6,943 nt of DNA from positions 1 to 6,943 of the forward strand of contig CALIIG010000143.1 in the NCBI GenBank assembly GCA_938018155.1, given 5' to 3'. Shown in pieces: positions 6,810 through 6,943 of the stretch; the first letter of the stretch is position 1; each line of letters begins with the position of its first letter. The position numbers and the translations under genes are program-made. The stretch is from an uncultured Prevotella sp. Its GTDB lineage: Bacteria > Bacteroidota > Bacteroidia > Bacteroidales > Bacteroidaceae. The notes under the pieces were generated by a model. That model was not told the origin of the DNA. It was given only the letters and a program-made list of their open reading frames with translations, and did not search any database.

Positions 6810-6943
6810 TTTTTGTGGTTCTATGATTTTGTTAAACGTTTGAATAATCGGTTGTACTGATGGTTCAATATGTTATAACAGGCCTATTAAAAACCTTTTA
6901 TAATTTATTGGTTTTTGTTGTTCAGTGGTTTAAGGCAGATATT
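6810..6943 (-). promoter_or_regulatory. Upstream region of the barrel-protein gene, no clear promoter
   Basis: No coding sequence is seen here. Read on the minus strand, the bases before the ATG are A-rich (CCACAAAAA) with no Shine-Dalgarno. I found no TTTG or TAnnTTTG Bacteroides-type promoter elements on that strand. Two eight-base palindromes are present, AAACGTTT (6834-6841) and GTTATAAC (6872-6879), and AAAAACC (6889-6895) can pair with GGTTTTT (6910-6916). Any of these could be a regulator site or a leader structure, but such short palindromes also occur by chance in AT-rich DNA. Confidence 0.35.

Noticed and set aside
6889..6916. AAAAACC/GGTTTTT hairpin as a terminator of a gene beyond the window end
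   Set aside because: The stem is seven mostly A-T pairs with a 14-base loop, and no upstream gene is visible, so chance is a sufficient explanation.
1..6943. CRISPR array, mobile element, tRNA or rRNA
   Set aside because: No short regularly spaced repeats, transposase-like proteins, terminal inverted repeats or RNA gene signatures were seen. The only direct repeat is the coding module duplication.

Overview
The window looks like a piece of a Bacteroidota genome, most likely Prevotella or Bacteroides type. This is an inference from four things: large secreted carbohydrate-active proteins, A-rich leaders without a Shine-Dalgarno sequence, a short C-terminal tail of the kind common on exported proteins in that phylum, and moderate to low GC. 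No rRNA, tRNA or taxon-specific marker is present, so the genus is not settled.

Layout: two complete genes face each other. Positions 1-38 are a short AT-rich leader. Positions 39-4517 (+) encode a 1492-residue secreted multimodular protein. Its core is a right-handed parallel beta-helix of the GH28 (polygalacturonase-like) type. In front of the core are two tandem copies of a lectin/ConA-like beta-sandwich module and two further beta-rich domains. Behind it are a CBM-like domain, a third diverged copy of the same module and a short Bacteroidota-type C-terminal tail. Positions 4518-4766 are the convergent intergenic region. It holds an imperfect hairpin directly after the first stop codon and a perfect 17-bp inverted repeat that probably serves as a shared terminator. 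Positions 4767-6809 (-) encode a 680-residue secreted protein with a beta-sandwich N-terminal half and a helical C-terminal half resembling an (alpha/alpha) barrel of the six-hairpin glycosidase type. Its exact family was not recognised. Positions 6810-6943 are its upstream region, with no promoter matching the Bacteroides consensus.

How they may work together (inference): both proteins carry export signals and look like glycan-degrading enzymes, so the window could be the edge of a polysaccharide utilisation locus aimed at an acidic plant-type or host-type glycan such as pectin. No SusC/SusD pair, regulator or transporter is in view, so this is not proven. The most noteworthy points are the altered GH28 active-site motifs (three Asp kept, the GHG histidine replaced by Phe, no clear RIK), the three copies of the ConA-like module, two of which share a 133-bp stretch without a mismatch, and the unrecognised barrel protein on the other strand.
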